Shown one piece after another: positions 6,937 through 14,469 of a DNA stretch of 18,846 nucleotides. The first letter of the stretch is position 1. The number at the start of each line of letters is the position of its first letter. Made by a program: the position numbers and the translations under genes. A model generated the notes under the pieces. It did not search any database and was not told the DNA's origin. It worked only from the letters and a program-made list of their open reading frames with translations. Source of the DNA: Methanobacteriota archaeon (GTDB lineage: Archaea > Thermoplasmatota > JASEFT01 > JAUWIS01); NCBI GenBank assembly GCA_030605245.1, contig JAUWIS010000004.1:1-18846 (forward strand), read 5' to 3'.

Positions 6937-8445
6937 ATGAGTGAGATAATATTGATTATAGGATTTGCATTATTAGGAGCGTTCTTTGGATGCATGACAG
7001 GACTAATCCCGGGAATGCATGTTAACACAATTGCATTGATCCTTTTATCATTAACACCTGTTCTACAATTCCTCCCGGCAATCATTATTTGTGTGATTAT
7101 AGTTTCAGTATGCATTTCACATTCATTCATAAACCTTATACCTGGAACATTCCTTGGCGCACCCGATGAAAATGCATTATCAGTTTTGCCAGCGCATAAA
7201 ATGCTTCTTGAAGGCAATGGCTATCAGGCTGTTTTTCTTTCTGCTGTCGGGAGTTTCGGCGCAATAGTATTTGGTTTTATCTTTATTTTTCCTTTTAGAT
7301 TTATTTTTGGAAACCCGGTTAATCTTTATGCAGTGTTGAAAGATAGTATGGTATTCATCCTTATCTGCATATCAGCGTTCCTAATTTACTCTGAAAACAG
7401 AAAAATAAAATACAAAAAAGGGGTGGAGATAGAAGGCATAAAAATCAGGAAAAGGGAAGGAAAGGACAATATTGACGGATTAAAAATCGGTGAAAAATGC
7501 GTTGTTTATGGTATGATTGTAAGAAATGGAAAAAAGTATTTTCTTGAGGAGAAAGGAAGAAAAATATCGGTTGAATGTAAGGATTCCCTTGCTCCTTTTG
7601 ATGGCGCTACTGCTACGGTTTATGGAAAAATAAAAAGGGCAGAAGGTGTTTTTTCAAGAACATTTGGTGTAATGGCAGCAGGAGCTGTTTTTATTTTATC
7701 AGGAATTTTTGGCATGATTATATTTGATATGTATGTTTCTTCACCGGTTCATCTGCCGTCATCATCTTTGTTTCCGGCATTCACAGGATTGTTTGGCATA
7801 TCAACCCTTTTGTTTTCTTTGACGAACACACTAGAAATACCCGAGCAAAAGATTAGTGAACCAGTAATTGACAGGAAAGAATCAATGAAATCTATAATCA
7901 GGGGTTCGGTTGCAGGCTCTGTTCTTGGTTTTCTCCCTGGGATTACCTCTGGGCATGCAACTGTCCTAAGCATGCTTGGAAGGAAAAGAAGGAAGAAGGA
8001 GCAGGTTGTTCTCACATTATCTGCTGTAAACACAAGTTACGCATTTTTTTGCCTGTCTGCATTGTTTATCATAATGAAACCAAGGAACGGTACCATGATT
8101 GCTGTTGATAAAATGATTAATATTGAAGAATGGTCAGGTCTTATGCCTGTTTCATTGACATATCTCATGATTGCTGTAATCGTGGCATCTGCTGTTTCAT
8201 ATTTTATGACAATAACCCTTGGGAAATGTTTCGCAAAAACCTTCGCGAAAATCAACTACAAAAAACTTGTTGTTTCTGTAATAGCGTTTGTAACAATACT
8301 TGTTTTCCTGTTCACAGGTTTTACTGGCCTTCTGATTCTGCTTGTTGGATTATGTATTGGTTTAATTCCGCCCTGTTTTGGTGTCAGAAGAAGTCATGTA
8401 ATGGGCATGTTACTGTTACCTGTGATTATTGGGATGCTGGGGTGA
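6937..8445 (+). CDS. TctA-family (DUF112-like) integral membrane protein with OB-like insert
   Basis: 502 residues, mostly transmembrane. Two related re-entrant-type motifs mark the internal repeat of the TctA family: TGLIPGMHVN (21-30) and GFLPGITSGHATVLSMLG (331-348). TctA proteins are the large permease subunit of tripartite tricarboxylate transporters. The archaeal stand-alone versions have no known substrate, and no TctB or TctC gene is seen here. Between two hydrophobic blocks, residues about 155-238 form a hydrophilic beta-rich segment (IGEKCVVYGMIVRNGKKYFLEE...ATATVYGKIKRAEG) that resembles an OB/NfeD-like domain. A GGGGGGAG precedes the ATG by about nine bases. The stop overlaps the SD of the next gene. 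Confidence 0.75.
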   Translation: MSEIILIIGFALLGAFFGCMTGLIPGMHVNTIALILLSLTPVLQFLPAIIICVIIVSVCISHSFINLIPGTFLGAPDENALSVLPAHKMLLEGNGYQAVFLSAVGSFGAIVFGFIFIFPFRFIFGNPVNLYAVLKDSMVFILICISAFLIYSENRKIKYKKGVEIEGIKIRKREGKDNIDGLKIGEKCVVYGMIVRNGKKYFLEEKGRKISVECKDSLAPFDGATATVYGKIKRAEGVFSRTFGVMAAGAVFILSGIFGMIIFDMYVSSPVHLPSSSLFPAFTGLFGISTLLFSLTNTLEIPEQKISEPVIDRKESMKSIIRGSVAGSVLGFLPGITSGHATVLSMLGRKRRKKEQVVLTLSAVNTSYAFFCLSALFIIMKPRNGTMIAVDKMINIEEWSGLMPVSLTYLMIAVIVASAVSYFMTITLGKCFAKTFAKINYKKLVVSVIAFVTILVFLFTGFTGLLILLVGLCIGLIPPCFGVRRSHVMGMLLLPVIIGMLG

Positions 8446-8449
8446 AAAA

Positions 8450-8818
8450 ATGGGTAGGACGATATATTATAAAATGGAGAGTAAAACTACAAAAAATGAG
8501 AAAGAAAAAATAATGAAAATAGAAAGAAAATACAACAGATACAGATGGAGAGGAGAAAAACTGTCATTATCAAAAGGTTTCACAAAAATTTATGATTCTG
8601 AGAATGATGCCGGGAGAGTGATAATGGCGCTCACTGAAATTTCTATGAAAACTGGCACGGTATGGAGGATACAGGATGATGAAAACATGATAGATGGAAG
8701 AATCAAAAAAGGTTTGTTTAATGGAAAAATAGACTTAAAAAAATGGATGAAATGCAGGGAATGCTTCAATGTCCCTGCACAGACAAAAGATAAGAAGCAA
8801 GTGGAAAATAAGAGGTGA
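8450..8818 (+). CDS. Small basic protein of unknown function
   Basis: 122 residues, strongly basic, opening MGRTIYYKMESKT. The ATG at 8450 is chosen over an upstream in-frame ATG (8429) because GGTGA, shared with the TctA stop, lies four bases ahead. The middle (YRWRGEKLSLSKGFTKIYDS, TGTVWRIQDDENMIDGRI) looks like a compact mixed alpha/beta fold. Two cysteines near the C-terminus (CRECFNVP) form a single CxxC. I do not recognise the family. The tight spacing suggests co-translation with the TctA-like gene. Confidence 0.7.
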   Translation: MGRTIYYKMESKTTKNEKEKIMKIERKYNRYRWRGEKLSLSKGFTKIYDSENDAGRVIMALTEISMKTGTVWRIQDDENMIDGRIKKGLFNGKIDLKKWMKCRECFNVPAQTKDKKQVENKR

Positions 8819-8823
8819 AAAAT

Positions 8824-9033
8824 ATGGAAAAAGAAAAACCGGAACACGTTAGAGTAGGCGGCATAGAGGCAACAATCTGGGGAAACAATGGATTCCAGAC
8901 AGTAACAATGCAGAGAACATACAAGGACAAGAACAATGAATGGCAGAAAACAAACTCGCTGAGACAAAATGATATACCAAAGGCTGTGCTTGCGCTGGAA
9001 AAAGCCTACGAAAATATTGTCTTGAAGGAGTAA
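8824..9033 (+). CDS. Small conserved-looking protein (VRVGGIEATIW... type), possibly ssDNA-binding
   Basis: 69 residues. The pattern RVGGIEATIWGNNGFQTVTMQ, then RTYKDKNNEWQKTNSL, then NDIPKAVLALEKAYE is a beta-sheet followed by one helix. It matches, from memory, a small widespread archaeal, bacterial and phage family of uncertain role. A resemblance to single-strand DNA-binding small folds (PC4/whirly type) is a guess. The ATG at 8824 is preferred to the GTG at 8815 because GAGGTGA (8812-8818), which contains the preceding stop, is correctly spaced for 8824. Last gene of the cluster, closed by a hairpin terminator that begins before its stop codon. Confidence 0.72.
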   Translation: MEKEKPEHVRVGGIEATIWGNNGFQTVTMQRTYKDKNNEWQKTNSLRQNDIPKAVLALEKAYENIVLKE

Positions 9034-9056
9034 AACTCCTTCTTTTTTATTTTTTG
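9024..9056 (+). terminator. Hairpin plus T-tract terminator
   Basis: GAAGGAG (9024-9030), loop TAAAA containing the stop codon, CTCCTTC (9036-9042), then TTTTTTATTTTTT. It ends the 6015-9033 transcription unit. Confidence 0.6.
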
Positions 9057-9089
9057 ATTTAATGATTATGGTAGAATAGAGGCAAAAAA

Positions 9090-9815
9090 ATGGGAAAACT
9101 AAATGAACTTACAAAAGAAGAATGGGCAGAGTACAATAAAACAGTATGGAATTGTACATCCCGAAATGGATATTTCGCAAGTTTTGATAAAGAGATACCT
9201 AAGCGCCTTATCAAATATTTTACGCACCAAGAAGATACTATTTTAGATCCATTTGTTGGTAGTGGTACTACATTGATAGCAGCACAGGAACTTAATAGGA
9301 ATGCCTATGGAATAGATTGTTCTATCAAGGCGATTGATTTCATGAAGAAAAGTGTGCTGAAGCATGGGATGGACAACAATGCAAGAATAAAAGTAGTTCA
9401 TGGTGATGTAAAAAACATGGCTATCAAAGATGAAAGTGTTGATTTTATAATAACCTCCCCACCTTATTTTGATATTGTCCATTATTCCAATGAAAAGGCA
9501 CAAATTGGAAATATATCTGGTTATGAAAAATTTATTGAAAACATGATTGTGGCGTTTGGAGAATGTTATAGAGTTCTAAAAAGAGGAAAATACGCTTGTG
9601 TAGTTACAGGTGACATTAGAAAAGCGCATGAATATTATCCAATCCATGTTGATTACATAACCCAACTTAAAAAAATAGGTTTTAGGCTTCACCAGATTAT
9701 AGTAAACATTTCACAAACATCAGGCTTTGGGAAAAGGGAGGGATGCATGGGTTATCCTACAAACTTCCATCCATGGATGATTCATGAATATATTTTAATT
9801 TTCCAAAAGAACTGA
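9090..9815 (+). CDS. Amino-group DNA methyltransferase, gamma-like motif order
   Basis: 241 residues. Motif X (SFDKEIPKRLIKYFT, about 31-45) is followed by motif I, DPFVGSGTT (53-61), which binds S-adenosylmethionine, and then catalytic motif IV, TSPPY (122-126). TSPPY is usual for N4-cytosine enzymes, but N6-adenine cannot be excluded. With motifs in the order X-I-IV and only about 100 residues after IV, the target-recognition region must be small. A GAGG lies about eight bases before the ATG. The gene converges on the second methyltransferase, the two stops only six bases apart. It may protect a second site or be a companion in the same restriction-modification system. Confidence 0.85.
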   Translation: MGKLNELTKEEWAEYNKTVWNCTSRNGYFASFDKEIPKRLIKYFTHQEDTILDPFVGSGTTLIAAQELNRNAYGIDCSIKAIDFMKKSVLKHGMDNNARIKVVHGDVKNMAIKDESVDFIITSPPYFDIVHYSNEKAQIGNISGYEKFIENMIVAFGECYRVLKRGKYACVVTGDIRKAHEYYPIHVDYITQLKKIGFRLHQIIVNISQTSGFGKREGCMGYPTNFHPWMIHEYILIFQKN

Positions 9816-9821
9816 TATGTG

Positions 9822-10673
9822 TTATATCTTCTTAGATTGTTTTCTTTTTCTGATAACAATTTCATAATGAACTTTTTCTTTTCCAAGATGTTGTTTACCC
9901 CATTCAACCCTTCTCTTTATAAGATCAATATAATCTTTGTTTATTTCATAGCCTATAGAGTTACGATCTAAATCCCTTGCAACCTTCATAGTTGTTCCAG
10001 TTCCTAGAAATGGATCCAAAACGGTATCATTAATACATGAAAACATTTTGATTAGCCTGCAGGGTAATTCTTCGGGAAATTCTGCTGTACGTTGGTTTAT
10101 TAGGCCATTAGATTGATTAACTCCCCGGATATCGTCCCATATCTGTGAAAACCATGAGTCTCTTTCGTTTTTAGTGTAGATGCTGGTATATCTGTCTTTG
10201 TCATGTGGGAAAAATTTTCTTAACGTCCCTTTTCTGAATATTAGAATATATTCACAGTCCAATGTTACGTAGGCATTGGGTGGCAGGAAGCCAGAGCCTA
10301 AAAATGCATTCGGTTTATTTGTGGGTTTTTTCCAGAGGATGTAAGGAAGCGTTCTGAATCCAATCTTTTCACAAATTTCTGTGATTCTCACATGGTTTGG
10401 GTATAATCTAAACTCTTTATTGATGGTACGTGTTGCATCACCTATATTTATACAACAAATACCGCCATCAACTAACACCCGATAGCATTCCTTCCATGTA
10501 CCTGCCAACCATTTATGCATATCATCATAAGTTTTACACTTGTTAGCTCTAAATAACTCATCCCACATTTTTATCATGGGATATGGTGGTGATGTAACCA
10601 CTAAATGAACGCTTCTGTCCTTGAGTTCACTCATTTTTCTGCTATCACCTATTATTAATTTATGAGTCGTCAC
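9822..10673 (-). CDS. Beta-class DNA methyltransferase, probable M subunit of the MjaI-like system
   Basis: 283 residues with motif IV TSPPYP near the N-terminus (27-32) and motif I DPFLGTGTT near the C-terminus (220-228), the beta-class order. TSPPY favours N4-cytosine methylation, as known for CTAG-specific methyltransferases such as M.MjaI. The middle (about 110-195) would hold target recognition. The start is a GTG at 10673 overlapping the TGA of the winged-helix gene (GTGA), so the two are translationally coupled. It presumably protects host sites from the neighbouring endonuclease (inferred from family and neighbours). Confidence 0.87.
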   Translation of the reverse strand: MTTHKLIIGDSRKMSELKDRSVHLVVTSPPYPMIKMWDELFRANKCKTYDDMHKWLAGTWKECYRVLVDGGICCINIGDATRTINKEFRLYPNHVRITEICEKIGFRTLPYILWKKPTNKPNAFLGSGFLPPNAYVTLDCEYILIFRKGTLRKFFPHDKDRYTSIYTKNERDSWFSQIWDDIRGVNQSNGLINQRTAEFPEELPCRLIKMFSCINDTVLDPFLGTGTTMKVARDLDRNSIGYEINKDYIDLIKRRVEWGKQHLGKEKVHYEIVIRKRKQSKKI

Positions 10674-11020
10674 TTACCCACCTCAAAGAGTGATTTATTG
10701 ATTTCATATACTAACTTCTTGCTTTTGGGATCATATGTTTTGGTCAATAAATTAGATGCCACAAGAATTTCTAAATTTCTATAGCTGGTTTCAATATTGT
10801 TGTAAATCTTCATTTTTTCTGCTTCTTTATGAAATCTGTCTAAAGGCATCTTCCCACCTTTTTCAAGAATAAGTAATGACTTTATCCGATACTCATTGGA
10901 TAAGGCATCACAAATGTATTTTATTTTTTCGACATTACTTTTATTAAACTCCAAATTAAGTTTTAAGGAACTCATGGATAGTGCAATAGGTATTACATTA
11001 TTTGAAACATTTTTACGCAT
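10670..11020 (-). CDS. Winged-helix (ArsR-like) regulator of the restriction-modification locus
   Basis: 116 residues. The segment CDALSNEYRIKSLLILEKGGKMPLDRF and the following SYRNLEILVASNLL read as an ArsR-type winged helix. No metal-binding cysteine pair is evident. It is transcribed away from the endonuclease and ahead of the beta-class methyltransferase, the position expected of a controller. A minus-strand TATA box (TTTATAATA, about 11039-11047) lies about 26 bases upstream, so the mRNA is probably leaderless. One arm of an inverted repeat overlaps the start codon. Confidence 0.75.
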   Translation of the reverse strand: MRKNVSNNVIPIALSMSSLKLNLEFNKSNVEKIKYICDALSNEYRIKSLLILEKGGKMPLDRFHKEAEKMKIYNNIETSYRNLEILVASNLLTKTYDPKSKKLVYEINKSLFEVGK

Positions 11021-11070
11021 TAGAATAAAATAGTGTTAATATTATAAAAATTTTACCATTTAGCGTAAAA
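11011..11070. promoter_or_regulatory. Divergent promoters flanked by inverted TTTTACGC/GCGTAAAA boxes
   Basis: TTTTACGC at 11011-11018 and its exact complement GCGTAAAA at 11063-11070 face each other about 44 bases apart, with similar flanks (ATTAG and TTTAG). They bracket AT-rich TATA boxes for both directions (11039-11050). The left box runs into the regulator start codon. The right box lies in the endonuclease leader. This suits a regulator that damps both transcripts, probably the winged-helix protein (inference). Confidence 0.55.
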
Positions 11071-11105
11071 GAAGATTTTGTCTTTCCTTTGTGATTACTA
11101 TATCA

Positions 11106-11735
11106 ATGAAAATCAAGATTAAGATGAACGAACTTGCAAAAATGGCTACGAATAAGACGGAACAGTTTCCTAAGTATGTTTCTCCAATAATAAATGATGC
11201 AAACAAGTTTTCTCAGGGAACAAGACCGAATGTCGTAGGTAAATTGTCGGAGATGATACAGCAGTGTCCCTATAAGACATATGAAGGATGGGAGAAATGG
11301 TATCTGAGCAAAAAACCAGATGCGATAGATAAAGCAACAAAAAAGATAATGATAATGTTAGAAAACTTTGGAGAGGTACTCCCTAAGATTGATGAAAAAA
11401 TTGTGAGAAAATGGGTTGAGGACTTGGTATTAGTTAAAACATTTGCCGGATTACATTTTCAGGAAGCTATACTGAAAAAGCTATCATCTATGATTGGAGA
11501 AGATTATAGATTAGCAGGACCGAAAGAAGAATCGGAAGGGATAGATGGATTCATAGGAGAAACTTCTATCTCTATAAAACCTGAAACTTACAAAACCAAA
11601 CCTTCTTTGGTGGAAAAGATAAAAGCGGATAAAATTATTTTCTATGAAAAAAAGAAAGAGGGTATTGTAGTTGACATAACCTCACTACTGAAAGAAAAAC
11701 AATTAAAACTTACGGATGAGAAAACAAACCTTTAA
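11106..11735 (+). CDS. MjaI-like type II restriction endonuclease (CTAG family)
   Basis: 209 residues from the ATG at 11106. A GTG at 11091 would add five residues. The pattern PKYVSPIINDANKFSQGTRP, KTYEGWEKWYLSKKPDAIDKA and GLHFQEAILKKL, then DYRLAGPKEESEGIDGFIG and SISIKP, recalls the RE_MjaI family, whose founder cuts CTAG. The likely metal site is a PD-(D/E)xK variant: E120, D147 (GIDGF) and K158 (SIK). The assignment is from memory of the family, not an alignment. It is divergent from the regulator-methyltransferase pair, with a TATA-like TTATAAAAA at 11042-11050 giving a leader of about 35 bases. Confidence 0.75.
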   Translation: MKIKIKMNELAKMATNKTEQFPKYVSPIINDANKFSQGTRPNVVGKLSEMIQQCPYKTYEGWEKWYLSKKPDAIDKATKKIMIMLENFGEVLPKIDEKIVRKWVEDLVLVKTFAGLHFQEAILKKLSSMIGEDYRLAGPKEESEGIDGFIGETSISIKPETYKTKPSLVEKIKADKIIFYEKKKEGIVVDITSLLKEKQLKLTDEKTNL

Positions 11736-11765
11736 AATCCATGAAACAATTATTTAATTTGACCG

Positions 11766-11838
11766 ATGATGAAAAATTTTGTCTGACTGACCTTCAGGCC
11801 TAACCTGAAAGGGGGTTGATGAAACCTATGAGTGCTGA
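11766..11838 (+). ncRNA. Candidate C/D box sRNA
   Basis: Box C-like ATGATGA (11766-11772), 10 bases, then CTGA (11783-11786, repeated at 11787-11790). Next comes a stem-loop CCTTCAGG-CCTAA-CCTGAAAGG (11791-11812), then C'-like TTGATGA (11816-11822), 12 bases, and CTGA (11835-11838). Both guide lengths fit archaeal C/D sRNAs. TTTAAAA at 11731-11737 is placed as a TATA box and a T-rich stretch follows. Against: the D'-C' spacer is longer than usual and the first guide is AT-only. Confidence 0.35.
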
Positions 11839-12051
11839 GGTCTTTTGGGTTGGTTAGTGGGGGCTGTGTTAGTTAAGTTTAATGAAGAAGTACTGTTTGT
11901 ATCATATATGATTATATTATTAGAAAGATACCTATAGAGGAACGTGCGTAGAAACTATACCGTTCTATGCTTACATCTACCGTGTTGGTGTAACAATAGA
12001 GTAACATTAGCCATTATGTTTATATTAAGGAAAATGCATAGTTAATAGTTG
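11839..12051. other. Intergenic region with promoter for the beta-helix gene
   Basis: No gene seen. It contains a 12-bp perfect palindrome ATCATATATGAT (11901-11912), a GCGTAGAA...TTCTATGC stem (about 11945-11969, one G-T pair) and TTTATATT (12019-12026), a TATA box about 26 bases before a leaderless start at 12052. Confidence 0.45.
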
Positions 12052-13167
12052 ATGAAAATAAGTAAAGGTGCGAGAAAGAAAATTGCGTTAATTATTATGT
12101 TTGCAATTTTAATAGGGCTAATTACTTTTATAACAATAACTACGGATTTGTCAAAAATACCACATGACTCAATCTATATTAATGGTAATTCGGATTTTAT
12201 TTCGGAAAATGGTATTATATCGGGTTCGGGCACAGCGGATAAGCCGTATATTATTGAAAACTGGGATATTGGTGATTCAACAGGTATTGGTATTTCGGTT
12301 GAAGATACAGACGCATACTTTATTATTAGAAATTGTCGCATCCATAAAGGTGGCATTTACTTTAATAACGTGACTCATGGAACTATAGACAATGTAATAT
12401 GTGAGAATAATTGGGTTGGAATCCGCTTCAACTGTTCCTCAAACCACACCATAACAAACTCTATTTGCCGTTCTTGCGGGGATGGCATCAACCTTGCCTA
12501 TTCTTCAAATAATAATACAATATCTAACTGTCGCATCCACAGCAATCGCTATTACGGCATCATCCTAATTTGCTCAGCCTCAAATAACCAGATAAGTAAT
12601 TGTAAGGTTTACGAAAACTCTGAGGACGGTATAGCATTCCTTCACTCCGGTAGTAATAATCAAATAGCAAATTGTTCTGTATATAAAAATTCATGGTGTG
12701 GCATATACATTCGGGACGAGTCAAACAACAATACTATTATGTATTGTGATGTCACAGAGAACTCTCGTTACGGAATTCAAATACACAGAGGGCGCTTTGA
12801 TCCACCCAGCAATAGTAACAATATTCATCATAATAATCTTGTAGGCAATACCCATAACTCCTACGATGATAGCAGTAACTCTTGGGATGATGGATTTGAA
12901 GGCAACTATTGGAACGATTATACTGGTAGTGACGCTAACGATGACGGAATTGGTGACACACCGTATAATATCCCGAATGCTAGCAATAAAGACAAATACC
13001 CATTAACTAATCCTTTAGAAATATCTCCCACAGTGGCGGAGGAGAGATTCTTTATCCCTTTATTCTATGAATTAATAATACTTGCAACATTAATAATTGT
13101 AACTATAGGCATCTTCGCCATATTGTTGATAAGGAGACATAGACAGGTAAGGAAACATACAAAATAG
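12052..13167 (+). CDS. Membrane-anchored right-handed parallel beta-helix (NosD/PbH1-type) surface protein
   Basis: 371 residues. N-terminal hydrophobic segment about 11-29, then GSGTADKPYIIENWDI, the usual entry to NosD-like beta-helices. About eight coils follow with repeated N-rich turns (SSNHTITNS, SSNNNTISNC, ASNNQISNC, GSNNQIANC, SNNNTIMYC), each with a G-I/G-V step. A closing EGNYWNDYTGSDANDDGIGDTPY is typical of archaeal surface beta-helix proteins. A second hydrophobic segment near residues 335-357 and a basic tail (RRHRQVRKHTK) give a C-terminal anchor. The bulk would be extracellular. The fold is shared with carbohydrate-active and adhesion proteins, so no reaction can be assigned. 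The ATG at 12052 is preferred to the TTG at 12049. Confidence 0.8.
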   Translation: MKISKGARKKIALIIMFAILIGLITFITITTDLSKIPHDSIYINGNSDFISENGIISGSGTADKPYIIENWDIGDSTGIGISVEDTDAYFIIRNCRIHKGGIYFNNVTHGTIDNVICENNWVGIRFNCSSNHTITNSICRSCGDGINLAYSSNNNTISNCRIHSNRYYGIILICSASNNQISNCKVYENSEDGIAFLHSGSNNQIANCSVYKNSWCGIYIRDESNNNTIMYCDVTENSRYGIQIHRGRFDPPSNSNNIHHNNLVGNTHNSYDDSSNSWDDGFEGNYWNDYTGSDANDDGIGDTPYNIPNASNKDKYPLTNPLEISPTVAEERFFIPLFYELIILATLIIVTIGIFAILLIRRHRQVRKHTK

Positions 13168-13276
13168 TGATGTGTAATAGAAGCAAAAATAAAAAGAGAA
13201 GGAAATAGCGTAGTTTTTAGAGCAAATAATAGATAGGCTTTTTCACTGGTTTTGTGACACTCACTCATTTGCTAAT

Positions 13277-13753
13277 CTATGGATGCTGAGGTCTTTGTCT
13301 TTCAGTGATTATTTTTTCAACATCATCCAGAAATTTTGATATGTCAAGATTGTATTTTCTCGCAAGGAGCAATGCAACAGCCTCAATCTCAACATCTATT
13401 CTATCCTGATGCCTGTTGATTTCCGCAACAACATTTTTTTTATCCATCCCTGTTTTTTCTGATATCTCATTTACTATTCTCAAAAAAACATCGTCCCTGT
13501 ATCCAAGTATATCCCTGCCAGGTTTGAAATCTGCAGGGAGTTCAGTTTTTTTGTAATCAAAATTCGGCTTCAGGTTGTTTTCTGTTTTAACAAGAAGTTT
13601 TAATTCCAATGCATTATCAATGATTTTTTTGCATTCATCAGGTGGAAACCAGTGTAAATCCATGGATAATGAAAACAAAAGTTCCTTCTCAGAAAGAAGT
13701 TCTTCGCCTTTTCTTTTGAACAGAAATGCAATGGTTTGCTTGAGTTGATTCAA
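13277..13753 (-). CDS. DUF2240-like archaeal protein
   Basis: 158 residues, no membrane segment. The N-terminal part (about 1-60) looks like a winged-helix region (LSEKELLFSLSMDLHWFPPDECKKII). The conserved-looking PADFKPGRDIL (about 74-84) and the helical DVFLRIVNEISEKTG, then HQDRIDVEIEAVALLLARKY agree with archaeal DUF2240. The function of the family is unknown. It probably starts at the TTG at 13753, which overlaps the stop of the HisA-like gene (TTGA), with GGAGG a few bases upstream. Its place at the end of the cdc48 operon suggests a role linked to proteostasis or the neighbouring enzyme, but nothing in the sequence proves it. Confidence 0.75.
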   Translation of the reverse strand: MNQLKQTIAFLFKRKGEELLSEKELLFSLSMDLHWFPPDECKKIIDNALELKLLVKTENNLKPNFDYKKTELPADFKPGRDILGYRDDVFLRIVNEISEKTGMDKKNVVAEINRHQDRIDVEIEAVALLLARKYNLDISKFLDDVEKIITERQRPQHP

Positions 13754-14469
13754 ACAAACGCCTCCACTAACACGCCTGCAACACCTGAATTCTCAAGTTT
13801 TTTTATTTCATCCTTTTTTGCGAATGTGTAAACATCAACATTTTTTGCAAATAGAGTTAGTAAAGAATAATCATCCGTGTCTATTATAAATTTTTCAACA
13901 CCCATATTTTTCGCAGTCTGTATTAATCTGTCAATACCCATATTTCTGATTTCAGGACTAATGCTCCTATAATGATTTTTGCATTCAACATGCAACATGA
14001 TGTTCTGGGACATATTGCAGATTTTTTTTAACTCATCCCAATGCACAAATCTGCTGTTTACAACAGCATATTCCGCACCTGAAACAAGAACATCTGTTAC
14101 ATCCTCCAGAAAAACAGCACCTTCAACCCAGAGATTTTTTTCTTTTGAAATTTCCTGAATAAGGTTTATATGGGGTTTGTTTTTTGTAATGGCGTTAACA
14201 TCCAGAATGTACAAGGTATCCTCTTTGATAGATTTAATGAGTTTCACTGCTTCCCCAACCTTTTTATAGTTTTTATTGTAAGGAAAGTATAATTTTCCTT
14301 CCACTCGACAAATCTGCGAAGCAGACTTGGAGAGAGCAGGATGCAATCCTGCGAATCGAAAACTTTTCTTTGATTTCTTTGAAAAAGTTTTCTCGTCATC
14401 AGGAATAATTATATTACCATTTAACACAAAGACGGAGGGGAGGATATTAATGCTTATCACCAGCAACAC
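13750..14469 (-). CDS. HisA/HisF-related TIM-barrel protein with in-frame palindromic insert
   Basis: 239 residues from the GTG at 14469. The opening ILPSVFVLNGNIIIP, the strand YILDVNAITKNKPHINLIQEI, and NLWVEGAVFLEDVTDVLVSGAEYAVVNS align by eye with HisA-type barrels (the usual DLDA and GG(I/V)...EDV..L...GA patterns). Archaea carry such HisA-related proteins outside histidine biosynthesis. The GG of the phosphate-binding turn is GA here, and no histidine genes are nearby, so I do not call it hisA. Residues about 25-63 (K/S-rich, FSKKSKKSFRF...) are translated palindrome sequence inserted between barrel strand 1 and helix 1. The true start may be an AUU at 14451 that sits four bases after GGTGAT. 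It lies four bases after the PRC-barrel gene. Confidence 0.62.
   Translation of the reverse strand: MLLVISINILPSVFVLNGNIIIPDDEKTFSKKSKKSFRFAGLHPALSKSASQICRVEGKLYFPYNKNYKKVGEAVKLIKSIKEDTLYILDVNAITKNKPHINLIQEISKEKNLWVEGAVFLEDVTDVLVSGAEYAVVNSRFVHWDELKKICNMSQNIMLHVECKNHYRSISPEIRNMGIDRLIQTAKNMGVEKFIIDTDDYSLLTLFAKNVDVYTFAKKDEIKKLENSGVAGVLVEAFV
14275..14397 (-). repeat. Palindromic element inserted in frame in the HisA-like gene
   Basis: Read on the plus strand there are four stems: AAGGAAA/TTTCCTT (14280-14300), TCTGC-GAA-GCAGA (14313-14325), GCAGGAT-GCA-ATCCTGC (14336-14352) and GAAAACTTTT/AAAAGTTTTC (14358-14392). Shared blocks with the copy at 5750-5811, in the same order: CGAGAAAACTTTT, AAAAGTTTTCGA, CGAGT, TTATACTTTCC and TACAAT. 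The two middle stems are extra to this copy. It contributes about 39 codons with no stop. Confidence 0.75.

Noticed and set aside
6880..6939. Mini-frame MSETMLIIILLNLTGG before the TctA gene
   Set aside because: It overlaps the end of the OB-fold gene, has no ribosome binding site, and only superficially resembles the TctA start.
11831..11845. TGCTGAGGTCTTT word shared with 13285-13297
   Set aside because: A 13-base match is expected by chance in a window of this length, and one copy is the coding end of the DUF2240 gene.
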